29,338 bases of DNA from the NCBI GenBank assembly GCA_964367945.1, contig CAYIZZ010000015.1, forward strand, positions 1-29,338, in the 5' to 3' direction. Source of the DNA: JAAYCI01 sp964367945 (GTDB taxonomy: Bacteria; Bacillota; Clostridia; Oscillospirales; Ruminococcaceae). Under the pieces are notes generated by a model that saw only the letters and a program-made list of their open reading frames with translations, ran no database searches and was not told where the DNA came from. Positions 1 through 6,940 of the stretch are shown here, one piece after another. Position numbers and translations under genes: made by a program. The number at the start of each line of letters is the position of its first letter. Position 1 is the first letter of the stretch.

Positions 1-36
1 TACTTCGGCCATCACATTTATTCTGGGTTGTTCCAT
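1..36 (-). CDS. argB: Acetylglutamate kinase, N-terminal 12 codons (runs off the left edge)
   Basis: Only the first twelve codons are present, reading MEQPRINVMAEV. The ATG follows a GGGGGT ribosome binding site by about 5 bases. The gene begins 30 bases after the argJ stop on the same strand, the usual place for argB in argC-argJ-argB-argD operons. The NVMAEV segment resembles the helix near the N-terminus of acetylglutamate kinases that precedes the ALPYI segment. ArgB would phosphorylate N-acetylglutamate, the second step of arginine synthesis. The name rests mainly on gene order, because no catalytic motif lies inside the window. Confidence 0.6.
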   Translation of the reverse strand, partial: MEQPRINVMAEV

Positions 37-66
37 TTTTTACCCCCGAGTATTTTATATTTTTGC

Positions 67-1299
67 TTAGCTTCTATAGTCACCGTTAATTTTCACATAT
101 TCATATGTCAAGTCACAACCCCAGGCAACACCTTCGGCCGTACCACTGTTCATCTGAATCACAATATCTATTTCCTTAGCAGACAATATACGTGATGCCT
201 CTTCTTCACTGTATTGATGATGAGCCGAGTGCCTGCACACCGTAACTTCTCCGTATTCGCTTTTCAGCGACACCTCTATATTATCCACCGAAAAATCGCC
301 CGGCGTGTATCCAATGGCACAAAGCACACGACCCCAGTTAGCATCCTCGCCAAACATTGCCGCTTTAAAAAGATCACTTGAAATCACTGTTTTTGCAATA
401 TTTCTTGCTTGATTTGCATTTTGCGCGGTATTCACCTTGCAACATAAAAGCTTGCTTGCGCCTTCGCCATCGGCGGCCAGCATTCGTGCCAATTCTGTAA
501 GCACCGACAAAAGCGCACCACAAAACACACGATAATCATCGTTTTCAGATTGTATGCACGGGTTTTCAGCCAGCCCATTCGCCAGCACCGCCAGTGTATC
601 GTTTGTGGATGTGTCCCCGTCCACGTTTACTTGATTCAGCGTTTCTTTCACTGTTTCGCTAACCGCTTTTTGCAACATCTCTGCCGTAATACATACATCG
701 GTAGTGGCAAATGAAAGTAGTGTTGCCATATCAGGACAAATCATTCCGCTTCCCTTTGCCGCCGCACCTAAAACACAGGTTTTACCACCCAAAACAAAAC
801 TTACAGCCGCTTCTTTTTTCACTGTATCGGTGGTCATCATGGCAACGGCTGCGTCTGTGCCCGCATCATATGACAAACTATTGCACAACATAGGAACACC
901 ACGCTCAAATGGCTCTTTTTCCAGCGCCTGCCCAATAACTCCGGTAGATGCCACCACCACGTCTTCCATTTTTATTCCAAGGTTTTGTGCCAAAAGCTCA
1001 CAGCTCCATATTGCAAACTCTTCCCCATTTGGTGCGCAGGTGTTTGCATTCCCACTGTTACATAAAATCGCCTGTGCTACGCCATTTTCAAGGTGTTTTT
1101 TTGTTACAGTTATCGGAGCACCCTTCACTTTGTTTTTCGTATATACCGCCGCTGCAGTGCACTCTACATCGCTACAAACCAGCATCATATCCGGCTTCTC
1201 ACTACCTTTTTTTATTCCGGCATGTACCGCCGATGCTTTAAATCCCTTAGCTGCGCACATGCCACCTTCTGTTTTTTTATATCCTAGTTCAAGGCTCAT
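67..1299 (-). CDS. argJ: Bifunctional glutamate N-acetyltransferase / amino-acid acetyltransferase (ornithine acetyltransferase)
   Basis: ArgJ moves the acetyl group from N-acetylornithine to glutamate and so recycles acetate in the cyclic arginine pathway; bifunctional members also use acetyl-CoA. The 410-residue protein has the full family length. Conserved segments are NSGNAN (81-86), STGVIG (118-123) and KGSGMICPDMATLL (182-195). In this family the precursor cleaves itself between Ala and Thr of the MAT triplet, here Ala192 and Thr193, and Thr becomes the N-terminal nucleophile of the beta chain. The ATG follows GGAAGGAA by 7 bases. It lies 36 bases after argC and 30 bases before argB, so the three form one operon. 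The sequence does not show whether it is mono- or bifunctional; no separate argA is visible in the window. Confidence 0.95.
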   Translation of the reverse strand: MSLELGYKKTEGGMCAAKGFKASAVHAGIKKGSEKPDMMLVCSDVECTAAAVYTKNKVKGAPITVTKKHLENGVAQAILCNSGNANTCAPNGEEFAIWSCELLAQNLGIKMEDVVVASTGVIGQALEKEPFERGVPMLCNSLSYDAGTDAAVAMMTTDTVKKEAAVSFVLGGKTCVLGAAAKGSGMICPDMATLLSFATTDVCITAEMLQKAVSETVKETLNQVNVDGDTSTNDTLAVLANGLAENPCIQSENDDYRVFCGALLSVLTELARMLAADGEGASKLLCCKVNTAQNANQARNIAKTVISSDLFKAAMFGEDANWGRVLCAIGYTPGDFSVDNIEVSLKSEYGEVTVCRHSAHHQYSEEEASRILSAKEIDIVIQMNSGTAEGVAWGCDLTYEYVKINGDYRS

Positions 1300-1335
1300 A
1301 AATTAGTTCCTTCCACACGAGTACATCCCGTTTTT

Positions 1336-2280
1336 TTATAGGTACAGTCCGTCTGTTTCTTTTCTACCCAGCATCAAATTAATGCACTGCATTGCCGCAC
1401 CGGCCGCACCCTTGCCGAGGTTATCGAATCTTGCCACCAAAAGTAGCTGTTGCTCATTGCCCAAAACAAACAACTCCATGTCATCACGCGCCGCCATCTC
1501 ACAAGCCGATAACATACCGTCTTTTGGCACTGCCGCTAATGCTTTCACATTGATAAGCGCTTCGTTTCGGTAATAATCCTGATACAACGCAGCCAGCCTA
1601 CCGGGCGAACGCCACTGCTCAGCCACTAAAGAAGCAGGTAAAGGCACGCTAACCTGCATACCACGATAATAATCAGATACCACCGGCATAAAAATAGGCG
1701 GATGCTTAAGATCTGCTATTTTTTGCATTTCCGGCAAGTGCTTGTGGTGTAAACTCAAGCCATACATTCTAGGTGCATCATATGAAACAGGGCGTTCTTC
1801 ATCTTCATACGCAGCAATCATTTGCTTTCCACCACCGGAATATCCCGTAAGTGAATAGCACGACAATTGTAACGCTGGCGATATAACCCCTGTCTCCACA
1901 AGCGGCGCCACAAGCGCTAAAAATCCACTGGAATGACACCCAGGCACAGACACTCTTTTTGCATTTTTTATCTTTTTCCGTCTTGAGCCCAACTCTGCAA
2001 AACCATATACCCAGCCATCATCCACACGATGTGCCGTAGATGCATCGCATATCTTTGCATCTTTCGGCGCAGCCTTCACTATTTCCTTTGCCGCCTCATC
2101 CGGCAAGCAAAGTACCGACACATCGGCCTTTGCTACCGCTTCGATTCTTGTATCTAAATCTTTGCGCCGCTCTTCCTCAACGCTTAAAATCTCTATGTCT
2201 GCCAACGCCGACAACCTATCACGAATCTGCAACCCTGTTGTTCCGGCTGCTCCGTCAATATACACTTTATAGTCTGCCAT
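1336..2280 (-). CDS. argC: N-acetyl-gamma-glutamyl-phosphate reductase, short (type 2) form
   Basis: ArgC reduces N-acetylglutamyl-5-phosphate to the semialdehyde with NADPH, the third step of arginine synthesis. The N-terminus carries the dinucleotide-binding loop GAAGTTG (10-16). The catalytic cysteine is Cys115 in SVPGCHSSGF. At 314 residues, with the opening YKVYIDGAAGTTGLQI and the motif EERRKD, it matches the shorter second type of ArgC rather than the roughly 345-residue type usual in Bacillus. The start follows AGGAGAG. It is the first gene of the operon, with a promoter and ArgR-like boxes just upstream (2310-2362). Confidence 0.93.
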   Translation of the reverse strand: MADYKVYIDGAAGTTGLQIRDRLSALADIEILSVEEERRKDLDTRIEAVAKADVSVLCLPDEAAKEIVKAAPKDAKICDASTAHRVDDGWVYGFAELGSRRKKIKNAKRVSVPGCHSSGFLALVAPLVETGVISPALQLSCYSLTGYSGGGKQMIAAYEDEERPVSYDAPRMYGLSLHHKHLPEMQKIADLKHPPIFMPVVSDYYRGMQVSVPLPASLVAEQWRSPGRLAALYQDYYRNEALINVKALAAVPKDGMLSACEMAARDDMELFVLGNEQQLLLVARFDNLGKGAAGAAMQCINLMLGRKETDGLYL

Positions 2281-2309
2281 ACTCTCTCCTTGTCTCTAAC
2301 ACTTGTTTT

Positions 2310-2338
2310 ATTATATACATTTTTATGTATAAAATCAA
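2310..2338 (-). promoter_or_regulatory. Promoter of the argCJB operon
   Basis: On the minus strand a TTGATT -35 element (2338-2333) and a perfect TATAAT -10 element (2315-2310) are 17 bases apart. The predicted transcript starts near 2303, about 22 bases before the argC ATG, which leaves no room for a T-box or other leader. Control is therefore expected at initiation. The 18-base palindrome at 2314-2331 fills the space between the two elements. Confidence 0.7.
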
Positions 2339-2362
2339 GCATTAAATGAATAAATATTAATT
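2314..2362. promoter_or_regulatory. Two ArgR-like operator boxes at the argC promoter
   Basis: AATGAATAAATATTAATT at 2345-2362 matches the 18-base ARG box consensus (WNTGAATWWWWATTCANW) with one mismatch. A second 18-base element, TATACATTTTTATGTATA at 2314-2331, is a perfect inverted repeat with the same 7-4-7 layout but diverges at four core positions. It sits between the -35 and -10 elements. The centres are 31 bases apart, about three helical turns. Repression by ArgR with arginine is inferred from consensus match and position; no argR gene is in the window. Confidence 0.5.
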
Positions 2363-2479
2363 TAAGCTGAGATTTTCTAATTTCTTTAATTACATGTCCT
2401 TCTATTTAAATATACGGTGTATTACACTAAAAAACAATGGCAATATCCACCAAAAAACACAATATTTATCCATATTATA

Positions 2480-2525
2480 AAATATGGCACAAATGCACCG
2501 CTTCAGCGCATTTAATGCCATATTT
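2480..2525 (-). terminator. Terminator after cysK
   Basis: A ten-base stem (AAATATGGCA at 2480-2489 with TGCCATATTT at 2516-2525) continues past a small bulge into AAATGC (2491-2496) with GCATTT (2508-2513), closing an 11-base loop. It lies 24 bases beyond the cysK stop. The T-rich stretch that follows on the minus strand is short, so termination may be only moderate. Confidence 0.7.
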
Positions 2526-2548
2526 CATATATTAACTCAGATTTTATT

Positions 2549-3472
2549 TTAATCAAACACGCCTGTAGATATATACCTCTCGCCTGAGTCCGGCAATATC
2601 ACCATCACGTTTTTTTCAGCATATTCATCTTTTTTACACAGCTGTATCCCTGCCCATAGCGCCGCACCCGAAGATATTCCTGCAAGCACACCTTCTTTTT
2701 CTGCAAGCAGTTTTGTGGTGGCGTAAGCGTCTTTTCCACTCACTGCCATCACTTCGTCATATATAGACGTATCCAAAACGCCCGGTACAAATCCTGCGCC
2801 TATGCCCTGCAGCTTATGAGGTGAGGCACTGCCTCCACTAAGCACAGGCGATTCATCCGGTTCTACCGCCACAATATGTATATGCGGATTTTGGCTTTTA
2901 AGGTATCTACCTGTACCTGTTATAGTGCCTCCGGTACCAACACCGGCCACTAAAACATCTACTTTACCACCACTATCACGCCAAATTTCAGGGCCGGTAG
3001 TTTTTTCATGCGCCAGCGCATTTGCAGGGTTATCAAATTGACTTGGCATATAGCTATTTTGTGTTTCTTTTACTATCTCGCCTGCTTTTTCAATAGCGCC
3101 TTTCATCCCTTTTGCGCCATCTGTAAGTACCAGCTGTGCACCGTAAGCTTTTAGCAAATTTCGGCGTTCTTCACTCATTGAGTCTGGCATACATAATATC
3201 ACTTTATATCCACGTGCAACCCCCACAAAAGCAAGGCCTATGCCGGTGTTTCCACTGGTGGGCTCCACTATCACCCCACCCGGCACCAGCTTTTTCTGCC
3301 TTTCTGCTTCTTCTATCATAAAAACCGCTGCTCTGTCTTTAATACTTCCTGCAGGGTTTTGCCCTTCTATTTTTGCAAATAGCGCACTTTTTAATCCATA
3401 ATGTCTTTCAATAGACAAAAGGCGCACCAATGGCGTATTTCCTATGGCTTTTGATGCCGCATCAAAATACAT
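2549..3472 (-). CDS. cysK: Cysteine synthase A (O-acetylserine sulfhydrylase)
   Basis: CysK is a PLP enzyme that makes cysteine from O-acetylserine and sulfide. The PLP-binding lysine is Lys45 in QNPAGSIKDRAA. The substrate loop PTSGNTGIG is at 71-79, and the phosphate-binding glycine loop appears as GVGTGGTITGTGRYLK. The 307-residue length is normal and the start follows AAAGGAGAG. It begins 36 bases after the Rrf2-family gene on the same strand, so the two are almost certainly co-transcribed. In Bacillus and Staphylococcus CysK also acts as a regulatory partner of the Rrf2 protein CymR. That precedent makes the pairing here notable but does not prove it. Confidence 0.94.
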   Translation of the reverse strand: MYFDAASKAIGNTPLVRLLSIERHYGLKSALFAKIEGQNPAGSIKDRAAVFMIEEAERQKKLVPGGVIVEPTSGNTGIGLAFVGVARGYKVILCMPDSMSEERRNLLKAYGAQLVLTDGAKGMKGAIEKAGEIVKETQNSYMPSQFDNPANALAHEKTTGPEIWRDSGGKVDVLVAGVGTGGTITGTGRYLKSQNPHIHIVAVEPDESPVLSGGSASPHKLQGIGAGFVPGVLDTSIYDEVMAVSGKDAYATTKLLAEKEGVLAGISSGAALWAGIQLCKKDEYAEKNVMVILPDSGERYISTGVFD

Positions 3473-3508
3473 TTATGCTCTCCTTTACAAGTTGGTCTCA
3501 TTTTCCCC

Positions 3509-3952
3509 TTAGATATCACACAGTGGCGGCGTCAACTTTTCATCAGTAGCTCTTTTTGCCAAATCTTCCAATGTGATATTATCCACATAGTTTTCTATCA
3601 CCTTGTAAAGGCCTTCCCATACGGCAATGGTACTACAAACATCAGCACGGGCACACTCATTCACCTCAGTTTCAAGGCATGCCACTGGTGCCAAATTGCC
3701 CTCTGTCACCCTTAAAATATCTCCTACCGTATATTCGCTAAGCTTACGCGCCAGCTTATATCCTCCTTGTGGGCCACGTACACTTAACAAAAGGCCTGAT
3801 TTTGTAAGCCCACTAACAATTTGCTCCATATATTTCATTGAAATCCCTTGTCGCTCTGCCACATCTCGCAATGAAACACATTCCCCCGACGCACTGATTG
3901 CCAAATCCATCATCATGCGTAGCGCATACCTTCCTTTGGTTGATATTTTCAT
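3509..3952 (-). CDS. Rrf2-family transcriptional regulator (IscR/CymR-like)
   Basis: This is a 147-residue winged-helix repressor. I start it at the Met of MKISTKGRYALRMM, because AAGGAAGG lies 7 bases before that ATG; an in-frame ATG eight codons upstream has no such site. The Rrf2 signature VRGPQGGYKLA is at 58-68, after a DNA-recognition region near 26-50. Cys92, Cys100 and Cys106 (C-X7-C-X5-C) stand where IscR has its three [2Fe-2S] cysteines (C-X5-C-X5-C), so an iron-sulfur cluster is possible. CymR proteins lack this cluster, yet the operon partner is cysK. Either cysteine or sulfide status or Fe-S status could be the signal; the sequence does not decide. Confidence 0.88.
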   Translation of the reverse strand: MKISTKGRYALRMMMDLAISASGECVSLRDVAERQGISMKYMEQIVSGLTKSGLLLSVRGPQGGYKLARKLSEYTVGDILRVTEGNLAPVACLETEVNECARADVCSTIAVWEGLYKVIENYVDNITLEDLAKRATDEKLTPPLCDI

Positions 3953-4203
3953 TTCAAACCTTCCTTCTTTGCCCATTGTTTAAAAAACCACCATGGAAGT
4001 TGCTATTATTACCATTTGTTTAATCAATATAAAAACACGCTCAGCACTGCTGCCAAGCGCCGTCACACAATCTGGTTTACACCATCACCTCCTATTGACA
4101 ACGCTGAGAAAAACGCTATCACTTTATTTATATTTATAAAGTATGTATATTTTTCAGTTTTCACTATTCTCTCTTTTCCTATCGGATTCCTCGTATATGT
4201 CTC
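3953..4203 (-). promoter_or_regulatory. Long 5' leader of the rrf2-cysK operon
   Basis: About 250 bases separate the predicted start site from the regulator ATG. Besides the attenuator (4031-4059) and its possible competitor (4102-4108), the leader carries a strong Shine-Dalgarno AGGAGGTGAT (4093-4084) followed 5 bases after AGGAGG by GTG and then TAA. That would be a start codon immediately followed by a stop. I find no conserved T-box sequence and no S-box core, so the sensing mechanism is unknown. Confidence 0.5.
4031..4059 (-). terminator. Intrinsic terminator inside the rrf2-cysK leader (attenuator)
   Basis: On the minus strand CGCTTGGCA pairs over all nine positions (two G-U) with TGCTGAGCG around a GCAG loop, followed by TGTTTTTAT. 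It lies about 150 bases after the promoter and about 80 bases before the regulator ATG, so it would stop transcripts before the operon. An upstream CTCAGCG (4108-4102) can pair with the TGCTGAG of the terminator's 3' arm and would be a competing antiterminator. Confidence 0.65.
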
Positions 4204-4210
4204 TACTTTT

Positions 4211-4238
4211 ATTATACTTCACTAAAATACAAAGTCAA
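4211..4238 (-). promoter_or_regulatory. Promoter of the rrf2-cysK operon
   Basis: TTGACT (4238-4233) and TATAAT (4216-4211) are 16 bases apart on the minus strand, close to the consensus for the main sigma factor. The transcript would start near 4204. This fixes the long leader described at 3953-4203. Confidence 0.7.
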
Positions 4239-4290
4239 TGAACATTTTACGACAAACAGTAATTTTATGGTTGTTTTTTAAGCTTACACA

Positions 4291-4332
4291 AAAAAACACT
4301 TTTGCAAACATTATTTTGCAAAAGTGTTTTTT
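4291..4332. terminator. Strong terminator after the amino acid ABC transporter operon
   Basis: A perfect 18-base stem, 4291-4308 paired with 4315-4332, surrounds a CATTAT loop and is flanked by A- and T-runs. It can work in both directions. It lies 34 bases beyond the ABC ATPase stop and just upstream of the rrf2-cysK promoter, so it isolates the two transcription units. Confidence 0.9.
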
Positions 4333-4365
4333 ATGAAAAATAATTTTACACTTAATATAAACCTA

Positions 4366-5148
4366 TTATTCCGATGCACGCTGTAAAAATTTACGTGTAC
4401 GTTCTTCTTTCGGGTTTTCAATCAGCTGTTTTGCCTCGCCTTGTTCCACTATAACGCCACCGTCCATAAAAATTATGTCATCTGCTACTTCTTTGGCAAA
4501 GTTCATCTCATGCGTCACAATAATCATGGTGGTTTTTTGGCTGGCCAGCTCACGAATAACGCGTAGCACCTCGCCTGTCAGTTCAGGATCAAGCGCCGAG
4601 GTAGGCTCGTCAAAACACAGTATGTCCGGCTCCAGCGCCAGTGCCCTTGCGATGGCAACACGTTGCTGCTGACCACCTGAAAGCTGATGCGGATAATAAT
4701 TTGCGCGATCTAAAAGTCCCATTTTTTCTAAAAGATGCTCGCCATTTTCACGGATATTTTCCAGCATGCTTTTGGCATTTCGCTTGTATTCAGGGTTTTC
4801 TTTTGCTAAAAGCTCCGGCGCCAGTGTCACGTTTTTCAAGGCCGTGTATTGCGGAAACAAATTAAACGACTGAAAAACCATCCCGAAATGAAGCCTTGCC
4901 TTCCTGATATCTTTCTCTGACTTTCCGGTAAATTCATTTGCATCAAACAATGTGTTCCCGCCTACAATAATTTCGCCGCCACTTGGAATCTCCAAAAAGT
5001 TCAAACAACGCAGCAAAGTGGTTTTTCCACTTCCTGAAGAGCCTATGATGGCAAGTGACTTACCTTTTTCCAGCGCAAAGCTGATATCTTCAATCACCCT
5101 GGTGCTACCAAAGTGCTTCTCCAGCTTGTTAACTTCTAAAATCGCCAT
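4366..5148 (-). CDS. Polar amino acid ABC transporter, ATP-binding protein
   Basis: This 260-residue ATPase drives uptake of a polar amino acid on the cytoplasmic face of the membrane. Walker A GSSGSGKT is at 36-43, the Q-loop in VFQSFNLFPQ near 94, the ABC signature LSGGQ at 157-161 and Walker B ILCFDEP at 177-183, followed by the switch histidine in IVTHE. The start is the Met of MAILEV: GGAGG lies 5 bases before it, while an ATG nine codons upstream has no good site. It is the last gene of a three-gene operon, 50 bases after the permease. It belongs to the GlnQ/HisP type; the substrate cannot be told from the ATPase. Confidence 0.92.
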   Translation of the reverse strand: MAILEVNKLEKHFGSTRVIEDISFALEKGKSLAIIGSSGSGKTTLLRCLNFLEIPSGGEIIVGGNTLFDANEFTGKSEKDIRKARLHFGMVFQSFNLFPQYTALKNVTLAPELLAKENPEYKRNAKSMLENIRENGEHLLEKMGLLDRANYYPHQLSGGQQQRVAIARALALEPDILCFDEPTSALDPELTGEVLRVIRELASQKTTMIIVTHEMNFAKEVADDIIFMDGGVIVEQGEAKQLIENPKEERTRKFLQRASE

Positions 5149-5198
5149 ACCATCCTCCATTTGGCAAACAATCATTATGCACCATTATACACATTACT

Positions 5199-5843
5199 TT
5201 ACACTTTGATATAGTCCATCTTCTTTTCAGCATATGCCAACAATAGACTTAATAGACCATTAAATATCAAGTAAAATACCGCTGTGTAAAAAAGTGGCCA
5301 TATGGAACCTTTTTTGATATATGACTCACCCATCCAGATGATTTCATATACCGAAATCACACGCACAAGCGCCGTATCTTTCACAAGTGTTATCATTTCA
5401 TTGCCCATTGGAGGCACTATACGTTTTATCACCTGCAACAATGTAACTTTGAAAAAAATCTGCACCGGTGTCATGCCAAGCACTTGTGCTGCCTCTTTTT
5501 GGCCTTTGGGCACACTTTGTATTCCGCCGCGATATATCTCGGAAAAATAACACGCATAGTTTAACACAAAAGCCAACAACGCCGCCATAAACCTCGGGAG
5601 CAATGGCCAATCAAACAACAGGCCCGGCCCATAAAAGACCACTAAAACCTGTAGCAATAACGGTGTACTACGCACAATCCACACCACTGTCAAAGTAACA
5701 GCTTTAAGTGGTGCAAAATTGCTCATTGATCCAAAGCTGATTACAAGACCCAGCGGCAAAGAAAACACAAGGGTAAGTATAAATAATTGTATCGTGGTAG
5801 TAAAGCCTTCCATCAGGCTTAATGTTACATCTAAAAGTTCCAT
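5199..5843 (-). CDS. Amino acid ABC transporter, permease (HisM/GlnP type)
   Basis: This 214-residue membrane protein has about five hydrophobic segments and forms the transport channel. The EAA loop that contacts the ATPase reads KEAAQVLGMTPVQIFFKV, in the middle of the protein. The start is the ATG of MELLDVTL: AAGGAG lies 5 bases upstream, whereas an in-frame GTG two codons earlier overlaps the binding site. A single permease suggests a homodimer. It lies between the binding protein and the ATPase. Confidence 0.9.
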   Translation of the reverse strand: MELLDVTLSLMEGFTTTIQLFILTLVFSLPLGLVISFGSMSNFAPLKAVTLTVVWIVRSTPLLLQVLVVFYGPGLLFDWPLLPRFMAALLAFVLNYACYFSEIYRGGIQSVPKGQKEAAQVLGMTPVQIFFKVTLLQVIKRIVPPMGNEMITLVKDTALVRVISVYEIIWMGESYIKKGSIWPLFYTAVFYLIFNGLLSLLLAYAEKKMDYIKV

Positions 5844-5889
5844 GCGCACTCCTTATTAAAAATAACAATTCACCGCCTATGTACCACTT

Positions 5890-6747
5890 TTAGTAAGCAA
5901 TCACAGACTCTTGCACACCATATTTTTCTGCAACTTCTATTACAGTACCGGCAGCATATGCATCTTGCCAGAATGTGTTGAACACTTCAGTCACATCAGA
6001 GTCTACACGGAAGCTCACACCATATTCTTCGCTGTTCAATTGCACTGTGTATGTCAGTTCGGGATAACTGGTTCCCTCGCCTATCATAGCACCCGCCATC
6101 AAAAGATCGATAACGCAAGCATCTGATGCACCGGATGCCACTTCCATAAGAGCCCTTGCCTGTGTATCCACTGCCAAGAAATCCAGCTCCAATTCTTCTA
6201 GTTGTCCTGCGCCGGCAGAACCGTTTTCAGCAGCAAATTGCAGCTCTGCCAAACTGTCGACATCTTGATATTGGTCTGCCATCTCGGCGGGCAATACCAC
6301 TACTTGTCCATTATTGCAGTACGGAATAGAAGTTGAAGAACCACTTTTCACTTCTTCGGTCAGTGTCATGCCGTTCCAAATCATATCAATGCCTTTTGCA
6401 TCAAGCTCTAGCAATTTGTTGTCCCAGTTGATTTCCAAAAACTCTACTTCAACACCCAAATCTTCTGCAAACAAACGCGCCATGTCTGCATCAAATCCTA
6501 CCCATTCGTCACTACCTTCTTCACGATAGTCCATGGGTGCAAAATCAGTGATACCTACCACCAACACGCCTTTTTCTTGAATATAACTCAAATCACTTTC
6601 TGCGTCAGTGCTTTCATCAGGAGCACTCTCGGCAGGGGTACTCTCAGCAGGAGTACTCACGGGTTCAGCACTTTCTTCAGTAGAAGAACAAGCAGTCACA
6701 GAGAATACCAACATAACAGCCATTAAAATAACCAAAAACTTTTTCAT
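5890..6747 (-). CDS. Amino acid ABC transporter, substrate-binding lipoprotein
   Basis: A lipoprotein signal peptide ends in SVTAC, so Cys20 would be lipidated and tethered to the outer face of the membrane. A Ser/Thr/Glu/Pro/Ala-rich linker follows (about 21-50) and is encoded by imperfect 15-base repeats. The rest is a periplasmic-binding-protein fold of the amino acid family (SBP_bac_3), with GVLVVGITDFAPMDY at its start and GFDADMARLFAEDLGV next. At 285 residues it is complete. It is the first gene of the operon behind the promoter at 6813-6841. Substrate is not evident. Cystine is one possibility given the neighbouring rrf2-cysK unit, but that is only context. Confidence 0.9.
   Translation of the reverse strand: MKKFLVILMAVMLVFSVTACSSTEESAEPVSTPAESTPAESAPDESTDAESDLSYIQEKGVLVVGITDFAPMDYREEGSDEWVGFDADMARLFAEDLGVEVEFLEINWDNKLLELDAKGIDMIWNGMTLTEEVKSGSSTSIPYCNNGQVVVLPAEMADQYQDVDSLAELQFAAENGSAGAGQLEELELDFLAVDTQARALMEVASGASDACVIDLLMAGAMIGEGTSYPELTYTVQLNSEEYGVSFRVDSDVTEVFNTFWQDAYAAGTVIEVAEKYGVQESVIAY
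6611..6655 (-). repeat. 15-base tandem repeats encoding the lipoprotein linker
   Basis: Three imperfect 15-base units (6611-6625, 6626-6640, 6641-6655) share the pattern CTYTCRGCAGGRGTA on the plus strand, with a decayed fourth unit following. On the minus strand they encode a five-residue repeat of the type STPAE in the linker after the lipid anchor. Units that are multiples of three keep the frame if the number changes by slippage. Confidence 0.75.
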
Positions 6748-6812
6748 TGTAATAATAAACCTTTCCTTGATACTAAAATTTAGTTCGAAATTTAGCCTGT
6801 CACCAGTTTATC

Positions 6813-6841
6813 ATTTTATCACACTAAATTGATAATGTAAA
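6813..6841 (-). promoter_or_regulatory. Promoter of the amino acid ABC transporter operon
   Basis: TTTACA (6841-6836) and TAAAAT (6818-6813) lie 17 bases apart on the minus strand. Transcription would start near 6806, leaving about 58 bases of leader before the lipoprotein ATG, with AAGGAAAGG as a rather distant ribosome binding site. No operator can be named. Confidence 0.6.
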
Positions 6842-6940
6842 GCCTATCTTAAGCTCACTTCTTACTTTTTATATATAGTGTTACCGGTTATATTTCCAAA
6901 GTAGCGGTTATTGTTGCATTTTATTCCATAGATTGGTAAA

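Noticed and set aside
704..1306. 200-codon plus-strand reading frame across argJ
   Set aside because: It lies wholly antisense to a clear argJ, has no recognisable domain and low-complexity composition; shadow frame.
3977..4203. T-box or SAM riboswitch before rrf2-cysK
   Set aside because: I looked for the T-box core (AGGGTGG..ACCGCG type) and the S-box kink-turn core on the minus strand and found neither; only a loose GGTGG near the 3' end.
6611..6655. Short regular repeats as a possible CRISPR remnant
   Set aside because: The units are directly adjacent without spacers, 15 bases long, and in frame within a lipoprotein linker.
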